Shown here: positions 34,851-44,060 of the stretch, piece after piece
Layout: each line of letters starts with the position of its first letter
How positions within the stretch are numbered: the stretch's first letter is position 1
Source: an uncultured Armatimonadota bacterium
GTDB lineage: Bacteria; Armatimonadota; Fimbriimonadia; Fimbriimonadales; Fimbriimonadaceae
Direction: 5' to 3'
Assembly (NCBI GenBank): GCA_903927345.1
Contig: CAIYMO010000053.1
Location: forward strand, 186,001-250,000
Length of the DNA: 64,000 nucleotides
The notes under the pieces: generated by a model
Told to the model about the DNA's origin: nothing
Databases searched by the model: none
What the model saw: only the letters and a program-made list of their open reading frames with translations
Made by a program: the position numbers and the translations under genes

Positions 34851-35753
34851 TTAGCGGACGTGATGAATTTCTTTAGACTGAGAGAATCTTCGAACATCAG
34901 CCACGCTGAAACCGAGTTCCCTTTGGAAGGTCTTATTCGCCGAAACAGCACAGCCAACTCCCACCATTTGGAACGCCGACTCCATAGGAACGTGATCTCT
35001 GCAGATGAGGTTAACTGCCTTTTTTGCACGAATCATGCCCACGAATTCATGGAACCCATGACCCGTCTTGGCCCGAAATGTTCGCGAGAAATGATAAACC
35101 GAAAATGCACATTGCTGTGCGGCAAGAGCGGTTGTCCAAGCCTCGTCAGGCCGATTAATCACATTTGCGCACAGTCCCTCAAAAGTCGGGTCTGTTAGCG
35201 AGACCCCGTATTCCAACAGCAGATCCTTGTGTGGTTCGGTTATCTGATCAAAGATATCCGCCATGAGTGCGCTGTACTTGAAAAAGGACTGCTTCTCGGT
35301 TGATCCCAGAATGGCTTCCACCTTTCGCATCTTCGAATCCGATTCCAGATCGATCTGAGCACACGGAAGTTCACCGCATGTCTCTCGAAACATGTATTCC
35401 AAGCCGGAGACCGCGCTCCGGTTCGCGATCAAGAAAACCGTTTTCGATGGTTGCTTGGCAAAGAGAGCTGAGTACCGTCCGCCCGTCAAAATGTAGACAC
35501 TTCCTGCAGTTAGAAGCTGAGTAGATTTCCAGCGATGAGAGTGGATGAGAGTGTTTCCGCGTAGCCTGACACCAACAAGAACTTGATCCTTTGGGACGTC
35601 AAAGTTGAACAGTTTCGGTTGCAAGTTCTTCCTCTCACTAACCACCGCCGAAATTGTCTCAACGTCGTGAGGCAAGTATTCAGCAAGTTCAATTTCTTGC
35701 TGGAGTGGTCTCCCCGTTGAGAACACGCTCCGAATAACTTCTAATCCAATCAT
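34851..35753 (-). CDS. AraC-family transcriptional regulator, paralogue 3
   Basis: 300 residues, ATG start eight bases after an AGGA. The sensor region contains SVYILTGGRYSALFAKQPSK. The HTH region contains QQCAFSVYHFSRTFRAKTG and AVSANKTFQRELGFSVADVR. More than half of its residues match paralogue 4 by eye along the whole length, and the upstream ~100 bp is also shared, so the two arose by duplication of gene plus promoter. No neighbouring target gene. Confidence 0.84.
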   Translation of the reverse strand: MIGLEVIRSVFSTGRPLQQEIELAEYLPHDVETISAVVSERKNLQPKLFNFDVPKDQVLVGVRLRGNTLIHSHRWKSTQLLTAGSVYILTGGRYSALFAKQPSKTVFLIANRSAVSGLEYMFRETCGELPCAQIDLESDSKMRKVEAILGSTEKQSFFKYSALMADIFDQITEPHKDLLLEYGVSLTDPTFEGLCANVINRPDEAWTTALAAQQCAFSVYHFSRTFRAKTGHGFHEFVGMIRAKKAVNLICRDHVPMESAFQMVGVGCAVSANKTFQRELGFSVADVRRFSQSKEIHHVR

Positions 35754-35763
35754 GTACGCATTC

Positions 35764-35854
35764 CTGCCAGCCTACGCTGCCTGGCAAACAGCTAGTGATA
35801 TTGTAGGTTGATCATCGGCGGAATACTGTAGGAAACTAGCGAAAGTTAGCACAA
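35764..35854 (-). repeat. Upstream region shared by AraC paralogues 3 and 4 (copy A)
   Basis: Contains TGCCAG-N10-CTGGCA (35765-35786), the palindromic 9-mer TGCCTGGCA (35778-35786), TATTGTAGGT (35799-35808; ACCTACAATA on the minus strand, a -10-like TACAAT) and TTAGCACAA (35846-35854). All recur in the same order with identical 12- and 37-base spacings upstream of paralogue 4. The inverted repeat is a good candidate operator or leader hairpin. Confidence 0.65.
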
Positions 35855-36003
35855 AAAGCGTACGCAACCGCATTTCGGGGATGCGAAAACGGCGCGCACC
35901 GACGCCACAAGACCCAATACATCACTGCATCCAAAGCCTTTTGGGTGGCAAGCACTACTGTTTTGCTTCGCGTCTTAGGCAAAATTCTCCACCTAAGGCT
36001 AAG

Positions 36004-36939
36004 TCAAAATCCCACCAACGATGCTTTGTCTTGCATAACATTGACGTGTTGCATCATCCGAGCCTGATTAAATCGCTGAATGTCCGCAACGCTGAATCCC
36101 AACTCCCGCTGTAGGGATTTATTCGCGGAAAATCCACCGTAAATTCCAACTTTATCGAATGCGATTTGCGCAGGAACACTACCCTCACAGATCATTTTTA
36201 CAGCCTGGATCGCGCGAACCAAGTTCACAAACTCAGGGAACCCTTGCCCTGTCTTCGCCTTAAAAGTCCGGGAGAAGTGGTACACGGAATAGGAGCATTG
36301 TTGTGCACCAAGCGCTGTGGTCCACTCTCTCTCAGGGTGGCTCACGACGTGGGCACACAGTTGCCGAGTAAGAGGGTCATCCGAAGCGACTCCATATTCA
36401 AGTAGGCCATCTTGTGCAGGATTGGTGATTTGGTCAAATACATCAGAAATGATCGCGTTGAATTTGAAGATTGACTTTCTTTGGGTCGGTTCCAAAATTG
36501 CCTGAACCCTCCGCATCTTGGGGTCAGACTCAAGATCGATCTGGGTGTGAGGAATGCTGCCACTCGTCTCACGAAACATCGCGTCAAATCCTGGGATACT
36601 CGCCCGGTTTGCAACAAGAAAGACTGTTTTTGATGGCCGCTTCGCAAACAAAGCCGAATATCGCCCACCGGTCATAAGATAAACACTTCCCGAGGTCAGC
36701 AATCGCGCGGAGTCGCTTCGGTGCGAGTACAACAGCGTGTTACCCTCGATCCTAAGACCGACAAGCACCTGATCTTTGGGAACTTCAAAGCTGATCAGCT
36801 TCGGTTGCAAGTTCTGACGACTACAGGAAACCGCCGAAATTGTCCCAAAGTTCCTTGGCATGTATTCAGCAAGATCGATCTCTTGCTGGAAGGATCTCTC
36901 CGTTGAGACCAAACCCAGAATCGTTTCTAATCCAATCAT
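36004..36939 (-). CDS. AraC-family transcriptional regulator, paralogue 4
   Basis: 311 residues. The frame opens at 36957, but the ATG at 36939 gives MIGLETI, aligned with paralogue 3 (MIGLEVI), and sits eight bases after GGGAG; the upstream six residues are therefore excluded. The sensor region contains SVYLMTGGRYSALFAKRPSK. The HTH region contains QQCSYSVYHFSRTFKAKTG and GFSANKSLQRELGFSVADIQ. It is the most upstream gene of the four-gene array, each member having its own intergenic region of about 180-250 bp. Confidence 0.84.
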   Translation of the reverse strand: MIGLETILGLVSTERSFQQEIDLAEYMPRNFGTISAVSCSRQNLQPKLISFEVPKDQVLVGLRIEGNTLLYSHRSDSARLLTSGSVYLMTGGRYSALFAKRPSKTVFLVANRASIPGFDAMFRETSGSIPHTQIDLESDPKMRRVQAILEPTQRKSIFKFNAIISDVFDQITNPAQDGLLEYGVASDDPLTRQLCAHVVSHPEREWTTALGAQQCSYSVYHFSRTFKAKTGQGFPEFVNLVRAIQAVKMICEGSVPAQIAFDKVGIYGGFSANKSLQRELGFSVADIQRFNQARMMQHVNVMQDKASLVGF

Positions 36940-36951
36940 GTGAGTACTCCC

Positions 36952-37041
36952 TGCCAAGCGACTTTGCCTGGCAACCAGTTAAGGCTATTGTAGGTCGTTT
37001 ACTCGTGGAAATCCGTAGTTTGTGGGGCAAAATTAGCACAA
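36952..37041 (-). repeat. Upstream region shared by AraC paralogues 3 and 4 (copy B)
   Basis: TGCCA (36952-36956) pairs with TGGCA (36969-36973). The 9-mer TGCCTGGCA lies at 36965-36973, TATTGTAGGT at 36986-36995 and TTAGCACAA at 37033-37041. Gaps between the last three blocks equal those of copy A (12 and 37 bases), so no indels separate them. The stretch probably includes promoter and operator. Confidence 0.65.
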
Positions 37042-37085
37042 TTTCAGTGCGATCGCAGGATTCGAGCCTCTAGCCTTACCGCGAA

Positions 37086-38417
<1,332 letters not shown>

Positions 38418-38480
38418 TCACCACGCCTTTGTGGGTCGGGCAATAGATTACCGTTTTGCTCGTGCTAGACTTGCAGGAAG

Positions 38481-39182
38481 ATGCTTTGGATGTGCCTTCT
38501 GAGCATAGTCGGCCTTTGTGCAGGCATAGGGGTCGCACTGACCGTGCGGAACGTGAAGAAAAATGCACATGACACCTGGGTGAAGTTCTCGACCGCAGGT
38601 TGGATTTTTATTCCGCTAGGCCTGTTCGCCATTGTCTTGATAGCTCCGTCTTCAGACGGGGTGGTCGCCGCAACGTTCATGGCATCTGTGCTTGTGGGCC
38701 TTCTTGTGTTCGCACTCGCTAGCATGATTCTGGGCGGAGTCCTGGGCGTCATTGAGCGACGGCCAACTTTTTTAACGTCGCGGCTTCTCTTAGTCGACTA
38801 TCTCTTTCTACTTGGCGCTTCAATATTGATTTCCAAGTTCCTGATGACTCCACTACATCAGTACGATTTGCGCCAGGATAGCCAAGCCATGCAGGAACGG
38901 CAAATGCAGATTGCTGAAGCGCGCCGGCAGATTCCAGAACCATTTCAGGGAATAACCCCTGATGAGATGCGGCGTGGTCAAGGATTTTCACCTAGCATCA
39001 TCCACCAGGCAGAAGAAGTGCGCGCAATGAGCCAGAAGCTCTTCGAAGATCAGCGAGCCGTCTATGGACGCGACACAGCCCGACGTAAAGCGGTCAACTA
39101 CTCAATGCTTTTTGGCTGGATCATCGGCAGTATCAGCTTGGCACTCCGGGCTCGTCGGTCGGCATCGTACTCGCCAACCTAG
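38481..39182 (+). CDS. Hypothetical membrane protein
   Basis: 233 residues. About four hydrophobic segments occupy the first ~125 residues (for example IVGLCAGIGVALTV, GLFAIVLIAPSS, LLVFALASMILGGVLGVI and FLLGASILISKF). A hydrophilic, Gln/Arg-rich helical region (~130-205) and a last short hydrophobic stretch near the C-terminus follow. No family recognised. Its end overlaps the convergent haemoglobin gene by 50 bp. Confidence 0.68.
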   Translation: MLWMCLLSIVGLCAGIGVALTVRNVKKNAHDTWVKFSTAGWIFIPLGLFAIVLIAPSSDGVVAATFMASVLVGLLVFALASMILGGVLGVIERRPTFLTSRLLLVDYLFLLGASILISKFLMTPLHQYDLRQDSQAMQERQMQIAEARRQIPEPFQGITPDEMRRGQGFSPSIIHQAEEVRAMSQKLFEDQRAVYGRDTARRKAVNYSMLFGWIIGSISLALRARRSASYSPT

Positions 39183-39576
39183 CTCCCATGTTCCGAGCGA
39201 GCAACATAAAGTGCTCGACCACGACTTCGTTTGGCGCCGTGTCGCGAAGAGTCTGCTCAAACAGTTCAAGCCACTGTGGAACCATCCACGACCGGGCTTG
39301 CTCGACTCCAGCGTGGACCTCCATCAGCTTGCCCTGGTAGCCGGCACTTCGCAATGCGACCCCCTCCCAGAATTTTTTCATCTTGGCGAGATGCGGAGGC
39401 CAGTCTTTGATTTTGGAAGCGAAGATGGGTCCGAGAACCGCGTGATACTGAATGCGATCGTAAAACGTGTCGACGAGCAGGCTGATGTACTCCTCGCTGA
39501 CGCCAATTTCCCGGCTGGATCGCTGAAGCTCGGCACGCTTCTTCAGCACTAGTTCGGAGGCGAGTTCGACGCGCAT
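39133..39576 (-). CDS. Group III truncated haemoglobin
   Basis: 147 residues of the 2/2 globin fold. YISLLVDTFYDRIQYHAVLG with PIFASKI covers helices B-E, and FWEGVALRSAGYQGKLMEVH contains the E-F region and the proximal histidine, as in group III (Ctb-like) globins. WLELFEQTLRD is the G helix. Such proteins bind O2 or NO and are usually linked to nitrosative or microaerobic physiology; no regulator for that is adjacent. The C-terminal ~17 residues overlap the opposite gene. Confidence 0.85.
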   Translation of the reverse strand: MRVELASELVLKKRAELQRSSREIGVSEEYISLLVDTFYDRIQYHAVLGPIFASKIKDWPPHLAKMKKFWEGVALRSAGYQGKLMEVHAGVEQARSWMVPQWLELFEQTLRDTAPNEVVVEHFMLLARNMGARLASTMPTDEPGVPS

Positions 39577-39628
39577 CTAGATATAGTTTACGCCGATCTC
39601 GCCAACCTGGTCGCAGAAGCTCAGTCGC

Positions 39629-39766
39629 TTATTCGTCGCCGCCAGCTTGCTTCATCATCTGATTTTCCTTTTCAGAGCGTTTCTCAACGCTGGCATCCGG
39701 ATCAGGTGCGGACCCACAGCCGATCAGGAAGGCAGCAACGATAGCGAGAAGGATTGTTAATCGCAT
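39629..39766 (-). CDS. Small lipoprotein
   Basis: 45 residues. MRLTILLAIVAAFLIGC is a typical type II signal with the lipobox LIGC, followed by a short charged tail (GSAPDPDASVEKRSEKENQ). The open frame starts at 39823, but the extra 19 residues are hydrophilic and would precede the signal peptide, so the start at 39766 is preferred. Unknown function. Confidence 0.62.
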   Translation of the reverse strand: MRLTILLAIVAAFLIGCGSAPDPDASVEKRSEKENQMMKQAGGDE

Positions 39767-39819
39767 ACTCCTACGGACGCATTCACCCCGATCAATGGTT
39801 CGATGCGACCGATGAGCGA

Positions 39820-40503
39820 TCAAAGTTTCTCAAAGAAGATGATGTGCTGCCGTGGAAGTATGTTGCTTGTACGGATCCAGCGAACCGGGAAGACTGACAT
39901 TTCCTTCTTCACCTGCGCCTCACTCATCTTATGAAGCTCCTTGATCGGCACCCGGGGATCCTCCTTTCTGTACTCGACAAATACGACTTGCCCGCCCTTC
40001 TTGATGCCTTTCAGGATGTTTGACATCATCTCGTACGGCTTATCAAATTCGTGGTAAACGTCCACCATAATCGCAAGATCGACGCTGTTTGCAGGGAGTT
40101 TGGGGTCTTCAGTAGTGCCCAGAAGCCGATCGACGTTGGTGATCTTGTTTCGCTTAGCCTTGTCTTCGATGATCGTCAGCATTTCGGGCTGGATCTCTTC
40201 GGCAATCACCTTCCCTTTTGGGGCGACCTTCACGGCCATTGGAAAGCTCAGGAAGCCGCTTCCCGCTCCGATATCCGCAACTACCATCCCGTTTTTCAGG
40301 TTCAGCGCCTCAAGCAAAAGCTGAGGAGCTTCCTCCTTGTAACGCTCGGGGCGGTCGAGCCAAGGTGCAGCCTCGTGGCTCATATAGTTCGCCATCTCCC
40401 GACCCATGTAGCTGTATCCGATCCCATTGGGATCGTGGTCATCCATCTTCACGTACTCAGGCTTCTGAGCTTGAAGGAGAAGCAAAACTGCGGCAATCAT
40501 CAT
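39820..40503 (-). CDS. Secreted SAM-dependent methyltransferase-like protein
   Basis: 227 residues. MMIAAVLLLLQAQKPEY looks like a short cleavable signal. It precedes a Rossmann methyltransferase domain: VVADIGAGSGFLSFPMAVK (motif I, ~74-92), VIAEEIQPEML, and VDLAIMVDVYHEFDKPYEMM (motif IV region). N-terminal YMSHEAAPWLDRPERYKEEA is typical of a family of methyltransferase-like proteins that often carry export signals. How SAM would be available outside the cytoplasm is unclear, so it may bind rather than methylate, or may stay membrane-anchored. Confidence 0.78.
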   Translation of the reverse strand: MMIAAVLLLLQAQKPEYVKMDDHDPNGIGYSYMGREMANYMSHEAAPWLDRPERYKEEAPQLLLEALNLKNGMVVADIGAGSGFLSFPMAVKVAPKGKVIAEEIQPEMLTIIEDKAKRNKITNVDRLLGTTEDPKLPANSVDLAIMVDVYHEFDKPYEMMSNILKGIKKGGQVVFVEYRKEDPRVPIKELHKMSEAQVKKEMSVFPVRWIRTSNILPRQHIIFFEKL

Positions 40504-40543
40504 TGCTCTATGCTACGCGATGAATCCGCCAACAGCACCGAAA

Positions 40544-40951
40544 TCAGACGATTTTTTCACGGCGACGCGCAACCATTGAATGGTAAGGAATCAAACCAGA
40601 CGTTGCGTAGAACGGCTGCACATCGGGATCGCAGACCAAATCAATCGCGTACACCTGCTTGAGCTCTGCAAGCACCGCGTCTACGAGCTGTTTCCCGATT
40701 CCTCTCCCCTGATAACCCGGCAGAACCTCGAGAGCAGAAATGTAGCCGAACAGGACTCCGTCGGTCAGAGCAGTGACAAACCCGATGACCCGCCGACTCC
40801 CCGCCTCTCGCGCAAGGATCGCCAAAGTGCTCCCTTTGATCTGCCGAAGGTGAGCGTCCGCGCTTGGCTTTGTCGGCCAACCGACGAAGAACCCCTCCAG
40901 ATCTCCCTCCGACAGGTCAGTTAGATCTTTAGAAATTTCGATTTCTGCCAC
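40544..40951 (-). CDS. GNAT-family N-acetyltransferase
   Basis: 135 residues. The acetyl-CoA binding motif A is seen as LEVLPGYQGRGIGKQLVDAV (Q/R-x-x-G-x-G/A, ~75-94), preceded by VIGFVTALTDG and followed by FYATSGLIPY (motif B). The substrate cannot be predicted. It lies four bases after the OYE-family gene on the same strand. Confidence 0.85.
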   Translation of the reverse strand: MAEIEISKDLTDLSEGDLEGFFVGWPTKPSADAHLRQIKGSTLAILAREAGSRRVIGFVTALTDGVLFGYISALEVLPGYQGRGIGKQLVDAVLAELKQVYAIDLVCDPDVQPFYATSGLIPYHSMVARRREKIV

Positions 40952-40955
40952 AAGG

Positions 40956-42014
40956 CTAGTTTACAAAACCTTCCCAGCGGCTCATATATTGGATGAACGT
41001 TTCGCCAACACCTTCCTTGCGCAGATACTCACGGGAAACGGGAAGCGCCGCCATTTCGAAGTTGGAATTCGCTTGTATCAACTTAGGGAAGTCGTGGTGC
41101 AAGATCGCCGCTCGGCCGATGGCGACAAAGTCAGCCCCAAGGTCAACGGCGTTCCGAACGTCTTGACCCGAATACAGCTTTCCAGCCACGCCCAGCAGAA
41201 CACCTTCGCGTGGCAACGCAGCGAACTTTGAGAAGAAATTGACGCCCTCAAACTCGCGGTTGTAGTCCCACATCGAGATGTCCAAATAGTCCAGCCGAAT
41301 GTCCACAAGGAGCTTGGAGCTCAGGTCAAGAATCTCCTGCGGGACAATGCCGAACCGATCCGGGGAAAGGCGAATCCCAACCTGAAAATCAGGACGACAT
41401 CCCGAGCGGATTCCTTCCAAAATCTCAAGCAAGAGTCGTGCTCGGTTTTCCGGATTCCCGCCATAAGCGTCCGTCCGCTGATTTTCTTCCGCGCTCAAGA
41501 ACGAGCAGATGATGTAGCCGTGCGCACCGTGAATCTCGACACCGTCAAATCCTGCCTCGTCCGCCCGCTGAGCGGCGCGAATGAAGTCGTCGCGCAGTTG
41601 ATGTACTTCCTCGGTCGAAAGCGCTCGTGATCCAGTCTCTTCGTGATCCGAAGGACCAACGGGCTGAGTCTTGATCAAGTCCTTTGGCGATCGGAATCCC
41701 GCATGATGAAGTTGGATGCTCGATACCGACCCTTCTTTCCTAATCTCGGCGGCAAGTCTCGCCAGTCCTTCGATGTGGTCATCCGACCAGCAACCAAGTT
41801 GACCCGGAAACCCTTGGCCCTGGGCCTGCACATGCGACGCGCAAGTCATCGTCAGCGCAAAGCCGCCCGTAGCCCGCATCGTCAGCCAGTGGAACTCGTC
41901 ATCGGTCAGAGTTCCGTCAACGTTACTCTGCTGACTGGTCATTGGTGCAAGAGTGAAACGGTTGGTCCAAGCGGGACCGTGGGTGGGCTGGATCAGGTCG
42001 AATGGGGTCGGCAC
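40956..42014 (-). CDS. NADH:flavin oxidoreductase (Old Yellow Enzyme family)
   Basis: 352-residue FMN-dependent TIM barrel ene-reductase. NRFTLAPMTSQQSNVDGTLT at the N-terminus, IQLHHAG, FDGVEIHGAHGYIICSFLSA (substrate/FMN loop), NQRTDAYGGNPENRARLLLE and GADFVAIGRAAILHHDFP are all family signatures. These enzymes reduce activated C=C bonds and various electrophiles; the native substrate is unknown. Confidence 0.92.
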   Translation of the reverse strand: MPTPFDLIQPTHGPAWTNRFTLAPMTSQQSNVDGTLTDDEFHWLTMRATGGFALTMTCASHVQAQGQGFPGQLGCWSDDHIEGLARLAAEIRKEGSVSSIQLHHAGFRSPKDLIKTQPVGPSDHEETGSRALSTEEVHQLRDDFIRAAQRADEAGFDGVEIHGAHGYIICSFLSAEENQRTDAYGGNPENRARLLLEILEGIRSGCRPDFQVGIRLSPDRFGIVPQEILDLSSKLLVDIRLDYLDISMWDYNREFEGVNFFSKFAALPREGVLLGVAGKLYSGQDVRNAVDLGADFVAIGRAAILHHDFPKLIQANSNFEMAALPVSREYLRKEGVGETFIQYMSRWEGFVN

Positions 42015-42104
42015 TCGATATCTTACGTCCGCAACCGGACACTTGTTAGGTGAAGCAGTTGTATAATCCGGAAACCTTCAGTCTTGAAGAATGGTTATTC
42101 CGCG

Positions 42105-44003
42105 ATGATCCTTGCACTCCTTCTCCAGCACACCGTTCAGGCGACCCTAGATCTCGGCAATCCCGGAGTCAAAGTTAGCCCATCGCTTTATGGGCTGATG
42201 ACCGAGGAGATCAACTATTCGTACGATGGCGGACTCTATGCCGAGCTAATCCGTAACCGAGCGTTTCTAGATGACACCAAGCAGCCTCGACACTGGAGCG
42301 CCGCTGGCGACGGATCGACCATCACGCTCGAAAAAGCTGGACCAACAACCGCTCGCCCCTACTCATTGAAGGTCAAAGGCGCCGCAGCAAACGAAGGTTT
42401 CTGGGGCTTCCCGATTCGGTCGAACAATTCTTACCGACTCTCCCTGTACGTCAAAGCGGATTCCAAAACAAACCTAATCGCGAGCCTCGAATCGCGCGAC
42501 GGCTCAAAGGTCTATGCGAAGACCCAGGTATCTGGAGTGGACAGTGCATGGCGCAAAGTCTCGGCAGTCCTCAAGGCCGGCTCAGTTTCGGCACCAACCG
42601 CCGACGCCCGTTTCGTGCTTCGAGCGACGAGTTTGGAGACGTTCTCACTCGCGCAGGTCTCGCTCTTCCCACCAACCTACAACAAGAACAAAACGGTGTT
42701 CCGGTCTGACCTGGTCGAGAAAATGCAGGCACTTAAGCCGACCTTCCTTCGGTTCCCCGGCGGGAACTATCTCGAAGGCAACACGCTCAAGGACTACTTC
42801 CCTTGGGAGAAGACTTTGGGACCGATCGAGGACCGACCCGGGCACATGTCGCCGTGGGGCTACCGCTCGACCGACGGAATGGGCCTTGCCGAGTTCCTTC
42901 AATGGTGCGAAGCAATCAACTCAAAGCCAGTTCTGGGTGTTTACGCCGGCTATGCTCTCAACGGCGACGTAATCAAGCCTGGTCCTGAGCTAGACAAGTT
43001 CGTCCAATACGCACTTGACGAGATTGAATACATCGTCGGCGCGCCGACCACCAAATGGGGTGCCCAACGAGTGCGCGACGGACATCCAAAACCTTACCCA
43101 CTCGAGTATGTCGAGATCGGAAACGAGGACGGTTTCGATAAGTCGGGGAGCTATCCAGCGCGATACACTGTCTTCTACCGGGCGATCAAATCGAAGTATC
43201 CACAGCTTTCGATCATCTCCAGCACCGGCGGTACCGACTGGCTCGGCATGAAGTACCCCATCAAGGATTCTCCGCTCGAAGTTGTCGACGAGCACTACTA
43301 TTCCACTGCCTGGGAAATGATGACCATGGCGAACAAGTACGACTCCTTCGATCGAAAGGGGCCGAAGGTGTTCGTTGGCGAGTGGGCGGCTCACACCGGA
43401 CCCGCACCGTGGGAAGCTGGGGCAAAGGGGCCGACGTCAGATATGCGGAGCGCCATCGGCGACGCAGCGTTCATGACCGGAATGGAGCGAAACTCCGACC
43501 ATGTCGTCATGTCCTGCTACGCACCGCTCTTCGTTCGAGTTGATCCAGGCGGAATGCAGTGGAAGCTCAACCTGGTTGGCTACAACACCCTCGATACGTT
43601 CGGCTCGCCTTCGTACTACGCGCAGACGATGTTCGCCCAAAACCTTGGCGACCGGGTTCTGCCTCTTAGCCTCAGCGGTGTTGCTACCCAACAAGAAGGT
43701 GGCAAGACTCTTCCCGGTTGCTTTGCCTCGGCGACCATCGACTCGAAAACCGGAACCGTATTCATCAAACTGGTGAACGCTTTGGATTCAGAGCACACGT
43801 TCAACTTCAACACGAAGGGCGGCTCACTTGCGGCAACCGGAACTCTGACCACGATCACAGGCCCGAACGACGCCGTCAACTCAATCGCCGAACCCAAGAA
43901 GATCTTCCCTTCGACCAAGAAGGTAGCGGTCGGCTCATTGGGTCTAAGCATCAAGGTTCCAGGGAACTCGGTGAACGTGTTCCAGATCAAGTCTGTACGG
44001 TAA
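42105..44003 (+). CDS. Alpha-L-arabinofuranosidase (GH51)
   Basis: Releases arabinose from arabinan or arabinoxylan. 632 residues from the ATG at 42105 (MILALLLQHTVQA, a short signal like others in this window); a TTG at 42084 is the alternative and adds a lysine. An N-terminal carbohydrate-binding-like region (~60-190) interrupts the early barrel sequence. FLRFPGGNYLEGN, YVEIGNEDGFD (acid/base Glu), VVDEHYYSTAWEMM and VFVGEWAAHTG (nucleophile Glu) are GH51 hallmarks. The C-terminal beta-sandwich ends VPGNSVNVFQIK. It is probably exported; no other polysaccharide-degrading gene is adjacent. Confidence 0.9.
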   Translation: MILALLLQHTVQATLDLGNPGVKVSPSLYGLMTEEINYSYDGGLYAELIRNRAFLDDTKQPRHWSAAGDGSTITLEKAGPTTARPYSLKVKGAAANEGFWGFPIRSNNSYRLSLYVKADSKTNLIASLESRDGSKVYAKTQVSGVDSAWRKVSAVLKAGSVSAPTADARFVLRATSLETFSLAQVSLFPPTYNKNKTVFRSDLVEKMQALKPTFLRFPGGNYLEGNTLKDYFPWEKTLGPIEDRPGHMSPWGYRSTDGMGLAEFLQWCEAINSKPVLGVYAGYALNGDVIKPGPELDKFVQYALDEIEYIVGAPTTKWGAQRVRDGHPKPYPLEYVEIGNEDGFDKSGSYPARYTVFYRAIKSKYPQLSIISSTGGTDWLGMKYPIKDSPLEVVDEHYYSTAWEMMTMANKYDSFDRKGPKVFVGEWAAHTGPAPWEAGAKGPTSDMRSAIGDAAFMTGMERNSDHVVMSCYAPLFVRVDPGGMQWKLNLVGYNTLDTFGSPSYYAQTMFAQNLGDRVLPLSLSGVATQQEGGKTLPGCFASATIDSKTGTVFIKLVNALDSEHTFNFNTKGGSLAATGTLTTITGPNDAVNSIAEPKKIFPSTKKVAVGSLGLSIKVPGNSVNVFQIKSVR

Positions 44004-44060
44004 CCGCAAGACTTCGACCGAGATAAAAACGTAGAGTGGCAAACGGCGAGGTTGCCACTC

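Noticed and set aside
35764-35830. Sigma-70 promoter for AraC paralogue 3
   Set aside because: A -10-like TACAAT exists on the minus strand, but no TTGACA-like -35 lies at 16-18 bases, so it is reported only as a conserved block.
35881-36114. 77-codon plus-strand frame between AraC paralogues 3 and 4
   Set aside because: It runs into the antisense of paralogue 4, lacks a ribosome-binding site and has no recognisable features.
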